Origin: Taxillus chinensis | Lineage: Eukaryota; Streptophyta; Magnoliopsida; Santalales; Loranthaceae | DNA: 64,000 nucleotides | NCBI GenBank assembly: GCA_023512835.1 | Contig: CM042092.1 | Span: 24,997,543-25,061,542 of the forward strand | Direction: 5' to 3' | In this document: positions 1-12,064 of the stretch, one piece after another | Layout of the letters: every line of letters begins with the position of its first letter | Numbering within the stretch: position 1 is the first letter of the stretch | Program-made: the position numbers and the translations under genes | The notes under the pieces: generated by a model | Told to the model about the DNA's origin: nothing | Seen by the model: only the letters and a program-made list of their open reading frames with translations | Database searches by the model: none

Positions 1-1000
1 TATATTTTGGACAGATTAAGGATGAAGTTAAAGAGTTTTTCCTATCTTGATGGATGATTAACTAAAAAGATGTCTTTGTAAGTACATACATGTTTTTATG
101 GTTATTAATTTTTTTCCCCGTTATAGTTATTTTGTTTTTGGCTTTTTATAAAACATTAAATCCATGAAAAAATTCATGAATTATGAGTTCTACCTTGGAC
201 GATTTTCCAGCCTTCTTCTGCTGGAAATACTATACCTGTGCCCCAATTCATAGGCTTCTCCATCTCCTCCACCTTCACTTTTTGAGTTCTGCCTTGGACA
301 ACTCCTAGCTATGAAGCGGAGACACTTAGAAAAACCAGAAAGAGAGAGACGACTTGAACCCTTGATAAACATTTCTTCCGGCATTTTTAGTCACACATGC
401 ATGTCTTTTGGCATTTTTAGTTTCTTTGAAAACGCAAGGCATATTCTCGCACAATGTGGACTTACGTACGTAGGGCATATTCTATACGCAGGGCATATTT
501 TTAGTATCGTAGAATGGCTCCAGGAATGGCGGCCGGTCACCATGCATGAAGTGTGCATTCCGATTAGGGTCGTGTGGACTTCTGCTCTTAGTTATTTACC
601 CATCAATATCAGATAGAGTTTGCGCTGAAGTTATTTGCCGGTTTTTTGATTTGATCACTCATTTTTTTCTGCAGATACTCAGGTTACTGTTTCAAGAATG
701 CAAAATTACTCTTGCAGAGTTATTTCTATGTAATCTGTTGCTTAAGGATGGATTCACACTGAATTACTCACTGCATAATTTTTGCTTGGGCTTGGCTGTG
801 TTGTAAAATATTGGTGGAGAACTTATTGTGCTTGTTTCGGTTTAATTGTTATTTGTACCAAAACTAAATTGTGTTGCTGTTTCAGTGTGTTGTATCAAAA
901 TTTATTATGGAGATTATTTATATTTTTATCTGTTCATTTTATATTTTAATTACATTTTATTTTTACTATTTTTCTATGATATTTATATTTTATATTATGT
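1..1000. other. No supported gene; AT-rich intergenic sequence
   Basis: I see no recognisable protein or RNA gene here. The open frames are short and look random. A few imperfect short repeats (variants of agggcatatt and ggcattttta) lie between about 390 and 510. The far left could belong to a transposon that starts outside the window, but nothing in the sequence proves it. Confidence 0.5.
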
Positions 1001-1002
1001 TT

Positions 1003-1375
1003 ATTCACGAACGATCGAACGATCGAACAAACGAACAAACATATAAATTCACGAACAAACGAATAAACGAACATAAAATTTTTATTATAATTTTTGTATA
1101 AGTTTACGAATGAACAAACGAACAATCTATTCACTTTGCGAACAAACGAACATGTAAAAATGTAATGTTCACGAAAGAGTTCGTCAATATTGTCAATGTT
1201 GTTCGTGAACTAGTGTTCACGAGTTGTTCATAAACATTAACGATCCGTTCGCGAACACTAACGAATGAGTTCGAACATAATGATTTAGTGTTCGTGTTCG
1301 GCTCGATTCGTTAAGGAATAATATCGAGCCGAGCTCAAACAGTTTACTACTTGGCTCGGCTTGGTTCGTTTATAG
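1003..1375. mobile_element. Degenerate transposon end rich in GTTCG/CGAAC words
   Basis: The stretch is dense in short CGAAC, GTTCGTGAAC and GAACAAAC words in both orientations and ends in a terminus reading tttatagcccta. Read on the other strand this is taggg-ctataaacgaacc, the style of end seen in hAT-like plant elements with TAGGGNTGTAAA termini. I could not find a matching opposite end, so it is probably a truncated copy. A similar but more complete element lies in the large SDIR1 intron (51682-52417). The family assignment is inferred from the terminus only. Confidence 0.4.
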
Positions 1376-1379
1376 CCCT

Positions 1380-1640
1380 ACCCCTCATAGATACATATCC
1401 CACAATCGAGATAGTTTTTGTTAGAAAAAAAAATAAAGAAAGAAAGAAAAAGCATAACTCTCGTGTTGGGGCAGTTTTTAAGACCCCTCATGAAGGTATA
1501 CCCCACAATTGGGGCAAAAAGAAGAAAAGTAACATTTTGTATAGCAAGATCCCGTATTGGGACAGTTTTGTAAAGTATCCCCGCATTAGGGCTATTTTAG
1601 CAATTTTGTAAAGTATAGTCTGAACTATGGATCAAATCTA
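1380..1640. other. Unassigned sequence with repeated 'ttgggacagtttt' phrases
   Basis: Three or four loosely repeated phrases of the form 'attgggg(a/c)cagtttt(g/t)' occur between about 1465 and 1600. They look like a decayed short tandem repeat. No gene or transposon boundary can be supported. Confidence 0.3.
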
Positions 1641-1812
1641 GCCTAGAATAGGTTTGAGCCACTTTATACCCTTTCTTGTTAAACCTAGTAGCCTAAGCCT
1701 ACATTATAGTCCAAAGTAAAGTCCTCTCGTATTAAATGATTAAAATCATGTCTCAAATGCTCAAAAAAGAACAAGGTCATGAGTATTCAAGGCGGACTTG
1801 ATGAAAACCCGC

Positions 1813-2519
1813 AAGGGCATCAAGGTTAAAATACAAAGCCAATTACAAGACAGGAGGAACAACAAGCAGAAGATAAGGCGAGCCTAGTCAAAACCCAAAA
1901 AGGGGAACTAAGAGCAAAATTGAAAGCCAAGAAAAGAAGGTCAAGCATTCAAGACCCAAAATTAGTTAGCATCTTCTCCAATTAAGTCAATTAGCATCAG
2001 GACTTCGGCAATCAGATATCCTCTCATATCTAGCCTCCACGCATCAAGTCCAAGATTTGCAAACATCTTCTACGACTGAGCCTTTGAGCATTAAGGTCCA
2101 ACATCATCCAACATTCCCTGAGCTTCAGAGCATCAAAAGTCTAAGACTACCATGCCAACAGGTAGAATCCCAAAGGGCATCAAGGTTAAAATACAAAGCC
2201 AGTTACAAGACAGGAGGAACAACAAGCAGAAGATAAGGCGAGCCTAGTCAAAACCCAAAAAGGAGAACTAAGAGCAAAATTGAAAGCCAAGAAAAGAAGG
2301 TCAAGCATTCAAGACCCAAGATTAGTCAGCATCTTCTCCAATTAAGTCATTTAGCATCAGGACTTCGGCAATCAGATATCCTCTCATATCTAGCCTCTAC
2401 GCATCAAGTCCAAGATTTGCAAACATCTTCTACGACTGAGCCTTTAAGCATTAAGGTCCAACATTCCCTGAGCTTCAAAGCATCAAAAGTCCAAGACTAC
2501 CATGCCAGCAGGTAGAATC
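1813..2519. repeat. Two-copy tandem duplication, period 360 bp
   Basis: The sequence starting aagggcatcaaggttaaaat at 1813 recurs at 2173 with only scattered substitutions. The second copy ends near 2519 and lacks about 10 bp (the catcatccaa phrase near 2100). The high similarity means the duplication is fairly recent relative to the surrounding decay. No open frame spans both copies. Confidence 0.85.
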
Positions 2520-3582
2520 CCAATCAAGTCCTTAAGCCTCAAAATTCAAACAACTAGCCATTTTCTCCAACCTTGTCTCTAAATACTTAGATCCAAGCCA
2601 TCAGGTAGAATTGTCCATTGATTTTTCCAAACCCTAAAATCCATACAAGGCCTAGCAGCAGGCTACACCTAGATAGTTCAAATGAACTTTGGAAGGTTTC
2701 CCCCTTAAAAGATTTTACCTCTCTCGAGTGAGAAAATAAGTGGTGGTTTTACATTGCATAATCATGTTTCAAAAAAATATCATTTCCAGCAAAATTTTGT
2801 TTTCAAAATGAAACAGCTTTGTGTGCGTTGTTTTCAATAAAATGCTTATGCCCAATTGAGTTTCTCAGGATGTCACTTAGCAAAGATGCATTGGCCAAGC
2901 GAGAAAAGGTACCTTGACTGAATGAATCTACTCTCAAGCTGAAGCAAAAGCTACCATCTAGGAATACAATGACCTCCTAGCAAGGTGCAATTGAGTCAGA
3001 AATATTTTTTTGAGCATTCTGAGATTTTGGAGAAAGTAAGCAAGCCTCCCCAGCATCCGGAGCACCCTCAATTAAAGAGTTTTCCATATGAGATTTAAAT
3101 CCCATTCCCCAGCAAGTCCAATTGAATTCCAGCAGTGTCAACCCCCAGCGGTTTAAGCTCCCTTTTAACATAAAATTCATCATGCGTCCTAGACATGCAC
3201 CTCATAGGATAATTGCATTCCATGCATCACTTGCATACATTCATCATTTTCTTCCATTTCAGGAACGTTGTTGCCTCTGAAGATCCCAAGAGATCATCCT
3301 CAACAAGCTTCCCCAAGTAACCAAGCCCTAAAGGCTTCCGTTATTCAACCATGAAAGTTAATCTTTGCGATTTCACAAGCCCTAGAAACCTATGTGACAA
3401 TCAAATAAACATCTCATTCTTTTTCAGGTAACCTCGTAGAGTAATCTCATTGAGTGAACTTGTAGAGGGAGCCTCTATTGAGTCGTTAGCGATCATTAAT
3501 TTCTTTCTAGGCCCTAGATGCCATTTTAGTCCCTCTCAACCATAGAGGTCATCTCCTATACATACCCTTATCTTTTTATCTC

Positions 3583-4250
3583 TTTGGGAAGTCTGCAGGC
3601 TGTTCCCCTGCACCTATCCGACCTTTCTTTTTTATTCTTTCGGAAAGTCCACCGGCAGTTCCCCGGTACCTCTCCTCAGTTTTTAAATTTAATTTTGGGA
3701 AGTCTGCAGGCAGTTCCCCTGTACCTATCCTACCTTTCTTTTTCATTCTTTTAAGAAGTCCACCAGTAGGTCCCCGGTAACTATCCTCAGTCTTTAAATT
3801 TTCTTTTGTGAAGTGCACAGGTAGTTCCCCTGCACCTATCCCACTTTTTTTTTTATTCTTTCAGGAAGTCCATCGGTAGGTATTCGGTAACTATCCTCAA
3901 TTTTTAAATTTACTTTTGGGAAGTCCGTAGGCAGTTCCCCTGCACCTATCCAACCTTTTCTGTTTTATCCTTTTAGCAAGTCCACTGGCAGGTCCTCGAT
4001 AACTATCCTCAGTTTTTAAATTTACTTCTGGTAAGTCCGCAGGCGGTTCCCCTGCACTTATCCCACTTTTTTTGTTTCATCTTTTCAGGAAGTCCACCGG
4101 CAGTTCGCAGGTAGTTCCCCTACACCTATCCCATATTTTCTTTTTAATTTCAAGTAAGTCCACAAGTGGTTCCCATGCACTTATCCTTTTCATTTTATCT
4201 GTTTGGGAAGTCCGTGACGGTTCTCCTGCATCTATCCCACATTGCCTTTT
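3583..4250. repeat. Minisatellite with GGAAGTCC(G/A)C core, alternating half-units
   Basis: About ten diverged copies of a unit containing (g)gaagtcc(g/a)c(a/c)(g/c)g(c/t)agttcccc(t/g) are followed by ctatcc and a T-rich spacer with tttaaattt. Two alternating half-unit types, one with caggcagttcccctgcac and one with accggcagttccccggta, give a higher-order period of about 115-125 bp. The array sits just upstream of the LTR polypurine tract, where Ogre-type elements often carry minisatellites. Confidence 0.8.
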
Positions 4251-4523
4251 CAATTCCTCTTTGGCCCTAGATGCCTTCTCAATTTTTCTGTTAGGTCTTA
4301 GCTACCTTTTTCATACTTGTTTGGACCTAGATGCCTTTAACTTAAATCAAACCTTAAATGCCTTTTCAGCCTTATTCAATTTCCACTAACCTTATGAGCT
4401 TCTTTCCATTTCATGGGGACAGACCCACCTTCCTTTGGCAACAGGTGAGCCGGGTAAGTAGTCCAACCCGTCCAAAACAAGATTGTTTTATCTTTATGTA
4501 TCGTTTGTACACAAACAATACAC

Positions 4524-4536
4524 AAAGAGGGGCAGC
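4524..4536 (+). other. Polypurine tract of the Tat/Ogre-like element
   Basis: The purine-rich string aaagaggggcagc immediately precedes the LTR start tgttggacccc. In LTR retrotransposons this tract primes plus-strand DNA synthesis and abuts the 3' LTR. It fixes the orientation of the element as plus strand. Confidence 0.55.
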
Positions 4537-7500
4537 TGTTGGACCCCATTTTCTCCGAGTTGGATGTATTTTATCAAATTCAATTTTCCTCCATGCTGCC
4601 TCGATTTGTTAAAATTTTATAGGACGACAGAGTCGTGACCACTAAGCCGCAAATTCCCGATTTCAAGGAATTATTCAAAAAGGTCTCCAGATGCCAAAGA
4701 GCCAGTCCAGGGCAATAGAAATTCAAATTCAAGGATCAACGCCTTTGACCACGCTCGATTCTGAGGTCAAATGAAGAAGGTATGGTCAAAACAATGTTCG
4801 GGCCGCTAGCGATGGTAAAAATGGTAATTGACTTTCCAAATGACACTCTGGATCAGGTCATGAACCTCATATTCTCATTCTACTCGTCGTTTTGAGAATT
4901 TTGACATAGGTATTGTATATATTTGCTCCCGGGGCATTTTTCAATAAAAATAAAAAATTACGTTTTTCGATAATAAATAATCGCAGTATAGGCTTGACGT
5001 GAAAATAAAATCATTTTAAACTAAAAATGACACGAGGTCACTCATCACGATGTCCCGAGTCCAAAAATAATTTTCTCGTAATTGTTTTTAAATCCGAGTC
5101 GCCATCCCGAGTCTAAAAACCTAAAGACATCAATTAAAAAAAATACCCAATTGAAAATTTTAAAACCCTAGCCACCATCTTTTTCTCTTTCTCGCCTAAC
5201 TCAGTCCACGTGTCACCTTCTAATTGATTAAAAAAAACAACAAAAAACAAAAAAAACAAAACAAAATAAAAAAGAAAAAGAAAGTAAAAGAAAAAAAGAA
5301 AAGGAAAACCCGGTCAACTCTGTCTCTCTCCTCCATCCCATGTTGTCTCTTTCACGCGGCAACAATGCATCTTCTTCCCCAGATGCAGCGTAGAGATGCA
5401 ACGACGCAGGCACGTGAACCCTCCCACAGTCCTAGGTCGGCGATGTGTTGGGTATGAATTCCTTCCTCTTTTCCCTTCCCCTCTTTCCCTTGCCTCGCCA
5501 AAATAAGCTCTCCTTCCTGCCACTACACAACCGGTCGTGCCTCCCCATACCTCCCTAGTCCCAACACCCTGCCAGCCATGCCAAACCCATCACCAAGCCA
5601 GATTCTCGCTTCCCTTTATTCGAACTCAAACCCTAATTCATCTTCCCCTATTTAAACCCATCAAACCAATCAATCCAAAGGGGGGGCTCTCATGATTTAC
5701 AAAAAACAAAAAAAATCTTTCAATTCCTCACCCTCTTCGATACCTAGAGAGTTCCCTCGATGGCCGGAATCACTCCACTGGCCATCGTGTTTCCATGCCT
5801 TTGCCATCATCCTTTCCCATAATCCCGACAGATACAACCTGAGCGTTCATCTTCCTCCAACCGCACCCTGAGCCGTCGCCTCTTGTAGCCGCTGTCATCC
5901 CCTGCTAACTGTCACGGGGTCAGGTTTCCTGCGCCTCTCAACCATTGCGGCACTTAGCTTCTCTATCCACGGTCCGCTAAGTTTAGCCTTTAAGGGTTGA
6001 AGTGCACGTAGACTGGTTTCGCCCCGCCCTGGGCTCATCGGAGAACGGCTCCAGGTTCCCGACCAGTTTGTGTAAGGATGGCCAAATCCCTTCTTCAACG
6101 TCAAGTCCTCGACTAGCGGCGTGCTCCCCGCATTCAACCGGGTCGGCACGTCTGAACTCCGAAGGGGTTCCATCCATTCTCCTCCACGAACTGCCTGGAA
6201 CTTTCTCGCTGCGCACCATCTACGCTTCAACCAACCCCTCTCCTTTACGTAGCACGAATACATTCCTGAATCGTGCCACTAAGAAATGTCCCGCCAGCAC
6301 CACGCTGCTCGGGTCGTGACATTCTCCTCCACCCAATCCTCGCAACGTCCTCGTTGCGCTTGTCGACATCGCTTCCCCGCAGGCGATGGCATCGTTACCT
6401 CGACGCCCTCCCACTCGCCCAATGTCAACAGCTTGGACATCGCTTCCCCGCAGTTGCAACACCTTTACCAAGATGCTCGCCCACTCGCCCAATGTCCAAA
6501 GGATAGGAGGCTTCCAAGATCGCTCCGACGCGCTCCTTCGTACTCCCTTGCCCAACTCTGTATCACACTCTAGGATACTCCAACTCTATGGACGCGAGAC
6601 GTGCAAGACACTATCGGTCGACTCACCTCTGTGAGCTCCCACCTTGGGATCACGCTACACGCGAGAGTGCTCGGTGAGTCTTCAGGATACGGGCCGGTTC
6701 GGCTCTGATACCACTTGTCACAGGGTCAGGTTTCCTGCGCCTCTCAACCCATTGCGGCACTTAGCTTCTCTATCCACGGTCCGCTAAGTTTAGCCTTTAA
6801 GGGTTGAAGTGCACGTAGACTGGTTTCGCCCTGCCACTGGGCTCATCAGGAGAACGGCTCCAGTTTCCGACCAGTTTGTGTAAGGATGGCCAAATCCCTT
6901 CTTCAACGTCAAGTCCTCGACTAACGGCGTGCTCCCCGCATTCAACCGGGTCGGCACGTCTGAACTCCGAAGGGGTTCCATCCATTCTCCTCCACGAACT
7001 GCCTGGAACTTTCTCGTTGCGCACCATCTACGCTTCAACCAACCCCTCTCCTTTACGTAGCACGAATACATTCCTGAATCGTTCCACTAAGAAACGTCCC
7101 GCCAGCACCACGCTGCTTGGGTCGTGACATAACGCAGCCACCGCACCAACTACCCGGCGCATCCCCCCAACGGCAGCGCAACCCTATTGCCGACTGACCC
7201 CAAGTGCTCCAACTGCGGCAAGCCTTTGCCCCAACCATGGCATACCTCAACCACACCGTATCGTCGACCAATCCCCATCTATTATAATCCCAGAACAAGG
7301 AGAGAGGTAGAGGAAGAAGACGAGATCAAAGCCTATAATTCTCCATCATCCTGGTAGCTAGAGCACAAGCAGTTGAAGGTAACACTTACAAAGGAAGGAA
7401 TCTAAAAGAAGGCGATTTGGCTCGTGGCAGTGAAGAGGCTCGTTGGCCTGTTTTGGTGTGTTTAATTTTCATGATTATTGCTTCTTTTTACCTAGCATAT

Positions 7501-9389
7501 CTATGTGTTTTTGTCTTGTTTTTTTTTCCACGTTTCTATCTTCGACTGGTTGATGTGTTATTGCATTCTCTATTTTTTTTCCCAATGCCTTGCCTCTTGT
7601 CCATGAAAGCATAGCAGATCGTGATAAACTTTTTTTTTCCATTGCCTTGACTCTTGCCCATGAGGAAGCATAGCATAAAACCATGATAAACCTATTTTAA
7701 AAATTCAAACCTGATGTTGCATTGCCGTCATTGCTTGATTGTGGGACTAGTTATCTTAGTTGCTATTTTTTTTTGTAATACAAGGATCGTGATTATTGCC
7801 TGATGTTGCGTTGCTGGTTTTCACACTTGGTGATTTTGATGTCTGGTAGATGGGGTGACTAGTGTTGAGTTAAAATTTTTCATACGACTGATTTCCTATA
7901 TTTATGAATGCTAATTAGTTTGGTGATTATTTTGTGACTGGTTTAGTGGCTGTTTGTCCCCTCGATTCTTTGGTCATTGGTTTTCAAGAAAAACGATGGG
8001 TGACAATCTATGTTTTCTATGCACGTTTGAATGTTCTTACAAGCAGGCTCATTGGTTCACTACCTCTTTTTCTAGTCACTGGGTTCATCGATTTTGAGAG
8101 AAAAGCGCTGTCTTCTTCTTCTTCTTCTTTTTTCCACATCCTTCTCTTGTTTTTTTATTAACATAGTTTTAATTATTTATTTTTACCGAACATGATTAAC
8201 TTGTACTTGTTTTGTTTTATTTCATCTTTCCCTTCTTCTTTGTGGTTTTCTCAGACTCGCTAATCTTGCTTTGTTTTTTTTTTTGTTTTCCTTTGTCTTT
8301 AAATGAGATTGTTTTTTGGTCATAGGAAAAATGTTAGTAATGACCATTGAAAATCATATAATTGTGGGTCTCTTACCCAACACCGTTGTACTTTGTAAAC
8401 AAGCCCATGAAAAAGGAAAAAAGAAAAAGCAAGCAAAAAAAAAGAAAAAAAGAAAAAAAGAAAAAAAGAAAAAAAGAAAAAAAAAGATAGGAGAGTTTAT
8501 TTTGGTTGTGGATGTCACAATCACACACAATACACCCACTTTTAATGTTTGTTTTTAATTTTTATTATTTTTTCAAAACAAATGTATATTTCAAAATACT
8601 TCAAAAAAAAGCACTTTCCCAAAAGAACAAAACAAAATAATTTTTTTCAAAATAAAGTAAAATAAAATAATAAACACAACAAAAAAGAATAAAACAAAAC
8701 AAAACAAAAAAAGCAAAAAAATGTTTTCCTTTAAATTCATTTATTTATCTTTTAGCTTAATCTTTTAAAAATAGTTTAATTTGTTACATTGCCTTAGGCA
8801 AATAAATTTCATCCCTCAAGATTGTTTTCCAAAGCAAGAACTAGGGTTTTTCTTCATCAAGTTTTCACTTTTTATGAAACATTTTGATTTTAATTTTTAC
8901 GAGGTAGGATTTAGAAATAAAGTGACACAACTCTTAAGGATTTTTTTAGACTTTTAAGCTAATTGGATTTAACTTTGAATTTTAATAAAGAATTTAGGAG
9001 TAAAAAAAAAGAAAAAAAACTAAAAAAAATGAAAAACAAAACAAAAACAAAAACAAAAAAGGGGAAAAGGAAAAAAACAAAACAAAAATCAAAATCAAAA
9101 TCATTAGGATTCCTTTAGAAGCTTAGGGAAAACTAGCTTTAATTCTAACGTTAACAAATGATTTAGTGAAATAAAAAAAAACTTTTAGGTCACATGTAAA
9201 TTCAACATCACATTTAGGCTAATTAACTTTAGGTTAAGCAATTAAAACAAATTAGAAACCTCTCTCTTCCTAAGATAGGTACCGAAAGGGCGTTGCGAGG
9301 GTGTTAATCCTTCCTCGCACGTAACAAACTTCCGAACCTGGCTTTGACAACGTAGACCATTTTAGGTGACCAACTGCACCCTAAAAACA
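4537..9389 (+). mobile_element. Long LTR (about 4.85 kb with insert) of a Tat/Ogre-like element
   Basis: The stretch begins TGTTGGACCCC after a polypurine tract and ends ...AAAAACA. It is followed at once by ttggtggcgactctg, the type of sequence found just inside the 5' LTR of Tat/Ogre elements. Without the nested TRIM-like insert (5910-7129) the LTR is about 3.6 kb. Its interior holds long A-rich tracts (5230-5310, 8410-8490, 8990-9080). No intact coding sequence is visible. Having a polypurine tract on the left and a primer-binding-like site on the right means internal sequence flanks this LTR on both sides, as in tandem elements that share an LTR. Confidence 0.5.
5910..7129 (-). mobile_element. 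TRIM/LARD-like non-autonomous LTR element, 1.22 kb, antisense
   Basis: Two direct repeats of about 412 bp (5910-6321 and 6716-7129) both start TGTCAC and end GTGACA. On the minus strand the element reads LTR, then tggtatcagagcc (complement of 6701-6713), the classical initiator-Met tRNA primer-binding site two bases from the LTR. About 390 bp of non-coding interior follow, then a purine tract gggtggaggagaa (complement of 6322-6334), then the second LTR. A 4-bp taac flanks both sides (5906-5909 and 7130-7133). There is no gag or pol. The similar open frames in the two LTRs exist only because the LTRs are copies. Confidence 0.85.
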
Positions 9390-9495
9390 GTTGGTGGCGA
9401 CTCTGTTTTTTTTATCACCATTCAGGTGAAGGGTAGGAGAACCGCATCCCCAAAAGCGGGTCTCCCCTCAGACAAAATCCGGTGATGACATGCAT
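9390..9495 (+). other. Primer-binding-like site and 5' internal stub of the Tat/Ogre-like element
   Basis: Immediately after the LTR end comes ttggtggcgactctg, resembling the conserved gtggcgactc motif that follows the 5' LTR of Tat/Ogre elements. About 90 bp later the similarity to retroelement sequence stops near ggtgatgaca and AT-rich DNA begins. If correct, only a stub of the 5' untranslated region survives. Confidence 0.4.
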
Positions 9496-9825
9496 ATACC
9501 CCTTTAGTTAAATAATAATAATACAAAAATCTATAATTATTTAAACTCTTTAAATAATAAAATTATTGTGTATTAAAGCTAATTAAATAAATATTCAAAA
9601 TTATTTATTTATCATATAAATAAATAATATAATTATTCATTTAATCATATTAAATGGATAAATATATTTATTATTATTTATTTAATCTAACTAAATAAAT
9701 AACCATGTATTATATATATATATATATAACTCTTAAATATATATAGACACAAGTTAAGATATTGGCTTTTAAATATAACCAAAGAATTATCTCACAATGA
9801 TCCATTACTCCATACAAGAATAAAC
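9496..9825. other. AT-rich spacer with (TA)n microsatellite
   Basis: The sequence is almost entirely A/T, with a TA dinucleotide run at about 9711-9728. No gene is seen. It forms the left insertion flank of the solo LTR at 9826; the duplicated pentamer taaac lies at 9821-9825. Confidence 0.6.
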
Positions 9826-11624
9826 TGTTATGCTCCGAATTTTTGACCCGCGAAAACTGGTTAGTGAGTCTACATGCTCGCACTTGAATGGACAATGGAT
9901 TGGTGAAAATACCCAGAAAGGAACCTTAGCACGGGTATCATCCCTACCTGCTCATCATACCAAGTATATAACCAAACACATATAACACACAAAGACAGAA
10001 ATCTCATTTCAACCAAAACAGTGAATACATAAGTTCTTTCCCCTCAGGGTTACAACAGGTTATTACAACTACAAAGTCCAAACAAGAAAAACAAAGACAA
10101 ATAGGGTCTCCACCTTGGGTAAACCTCCTAGCTTCTGTAAGCACCTAAAACAAACAAGGGAAACATAACAAAAAGGGTGAGCAACCACAACTCATTAGGG
10201 ATCATATCTCTCCAACCCATCCTAAATCATACTATATTTATATGCAAAGTATAGGCATGTGCTCGTGTGGTATCACAGATAACCCAAGCAATCACTTCAT
10301 CATATAACTTCTCAGACCCTAACGCAAGTTATGCCTCTCAAGTGTTATTATCTTAGCCTCACAAGCTTGTACCACAACTAGCCACACATGCATATGTCTA
10401 TCCCATAGTTAGGCCTCATAGACAATCAAAAAAATCATGGCATCACATATAACATGGCATAATATGTCAATGCATCTCATGCATAAATCATGACATAGTA
10501 AAACAAGGCATTTTTATATCACATATATTATGACATCTCATGCAACAATCATAGCATCAAACAAATAATGACATCTCATGCATAATATAAATAATACACA
10601 TCAAACTAATAAAGGGAAACATGCACTCAAGTGAGCTTATAGACTCTCAGCCCCCAAACAAGCACTCAAGGCCACTCAAGAACATTCAAGATCCCTTGGG
10701 ACTTAAATCAAACCAAACAGAACTAAAATGGAGCAAACAGGCAAAAATACACATGACCAGCCATGACAAACCCCATACCGGTTGTGGCGGATCAACATAA
10801 AGCCATCAAAACAAAGCACCTCGTCAGACATGGTGGATCCCTAATTAGCCATAGCAGACGCCAAATCATCCACAACCAATTTACCTAGGTTATACACCCT
10901 CTTTACCAGATCTGACCGAGCCTAAACCAACCGTGGTGGACCCCTAATCGGCCATGACCAATCGACTCAATGGCCCAAGAACACTTTCCCGTCAGCTGTG
11001 ATCGACCAAAAACCGGCCACGGATGGCCTCCAACAAACTTTGTTTCTAGTTGTTGTAACGCCAAATTTCTGGCATCTCACGCCCCATAATCACCAAAATT
11101 GGTCCCCAAACACCTCCTAACAAGTTCTAGGTACACTACCACGGCTCAAAATGCATTAAAAGCAATTAATTTCATAATCAACATGCAGATGGGTCGTTCC
11201 ACCCATATACATGCCAAATCACAAAATTCGTCACTATTAATGAGTTTAATCACTAACAAATGCTAAGAAATAAGTGGAAGATGGTTTAGAGCATGAATCC
11301 CTACATATATTTCGGTTGATTAGAGCATAGATCACCAAATTCTCCCTACTTTCTCTCTCCTTTTTCTCCTCTATTTCTCTCTCTAGACACAAGAACGTGA
11401 ATACAAATTAGGGATTAGGGTCCTTTCCTTCCCTTTTATACTTTCTGCCAATTAATACCGAAAAATAACAAAAAAAACTTTCTCGGAGCCCCGACTCCGA
11501 ATTAGGCCTAATTACTATCAAAATGTTCTATTTGACTAGTACGTCACTGTATTGATATTAGTTTTCCTCAATACTCATCCCATCACAAAGCTATCTCCCA
11601 AAACCTCAAACACAGGTCATTACA
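9826..11624 (-). mobile_element. Solo LTR, family A, 1.8 kb, perfect TSD taaac
   Basis: On the minus strand the element starts TGTAATGACC and ends ...GCATAACA. The identical pentamer taaac flanks it at 9821-9825 and 11625-11629, which proves an insertion unit. A TATA-like gtataaaaggg on the minus strand near 11435, followed by an AG-rich leader, is consistent with an LTR promoter. No internal retrotransposon sequence adjoins it, so it is a solo LTR left by LTR-LTR recombination. Related LTRs lie at 12065-16011 and 37808-39530. Between about 10755 and 11040 it carries recurring ggccatgacc/ccgtggt-type words. Confidence 0.88.
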
Positions 11625-12064
11625 TAAACAATGTTAGCTAGAGGTATCACATGGACCTATTTAATTGAATATATAATAAATAGTATTTAATTAATCTCAT
11701 TAATCAATTAAATCATCATTTATTAGTTTTAGTTCGAGCTAGGAACAAAGATTAAAAGCCACACTCTAAGATTAAGCATATATAATTATAAGAATCTATA
11801 ACAAAGGATTTATCCATTGATATAACTGATTGTCATTTAATATGATCCTCAATTATGATATTCATAATTAGAAATAGGTATCAACAGATTCCGTTCAACC
11901 TCTCTAATTATATCTTTGTCTATGTCTTACCATTAATTCTTTGATGGGCAATTTATTCATGATAAAATCATGGATTAGGATTTATAATAAATTATATCCA
12001 ATATAGTAACCATTTAGCCCACTACTCGAAGCAAACTAAACCATACTCTAATATTATATTATCA
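11625..12064. other. AT-rich spacer, partly homologous to sequence right of 16011
   Basis: No gene is seen. The stretch around 11838-11900 (containing aggtatcaacagattc) is repeated, diverged, at about 16018-16078 on the other side of the next LTR. Either a local duplication or two copies of the same older element lie on both sides. Confidence 0.5.

Larger units (their letters stand above)
1640..4536 (+). mobile_element. 3' non-coding internal region of a Tat/Ogre-like Ty3/gypsy element
   Basis: This region lies directly upstream of a polypurine tract and a long LTR start (4537). It has no pol-like coding sequence but holds two blocks of tandem repeats (1813-2519 and about 3583-4250). Non-coding, minisatellite-bearing sequence between pol and the 3' LTR is a known trait of Ogre elements in the Tat lineage. 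Its position relative to the polypurine tract gives plus-strand orientation. The left boundary is uncertain, and the lineage call rests on architecture, not on a protein match. Confidence 0.45.

Noticed and set aside
5895..7071. Similar protein-like frames near 5895-6263 and 6790-7071
   Set aside because: Conservation is explained by the two LTR copies of the TRIM-like element; the frames do not match known proteins.
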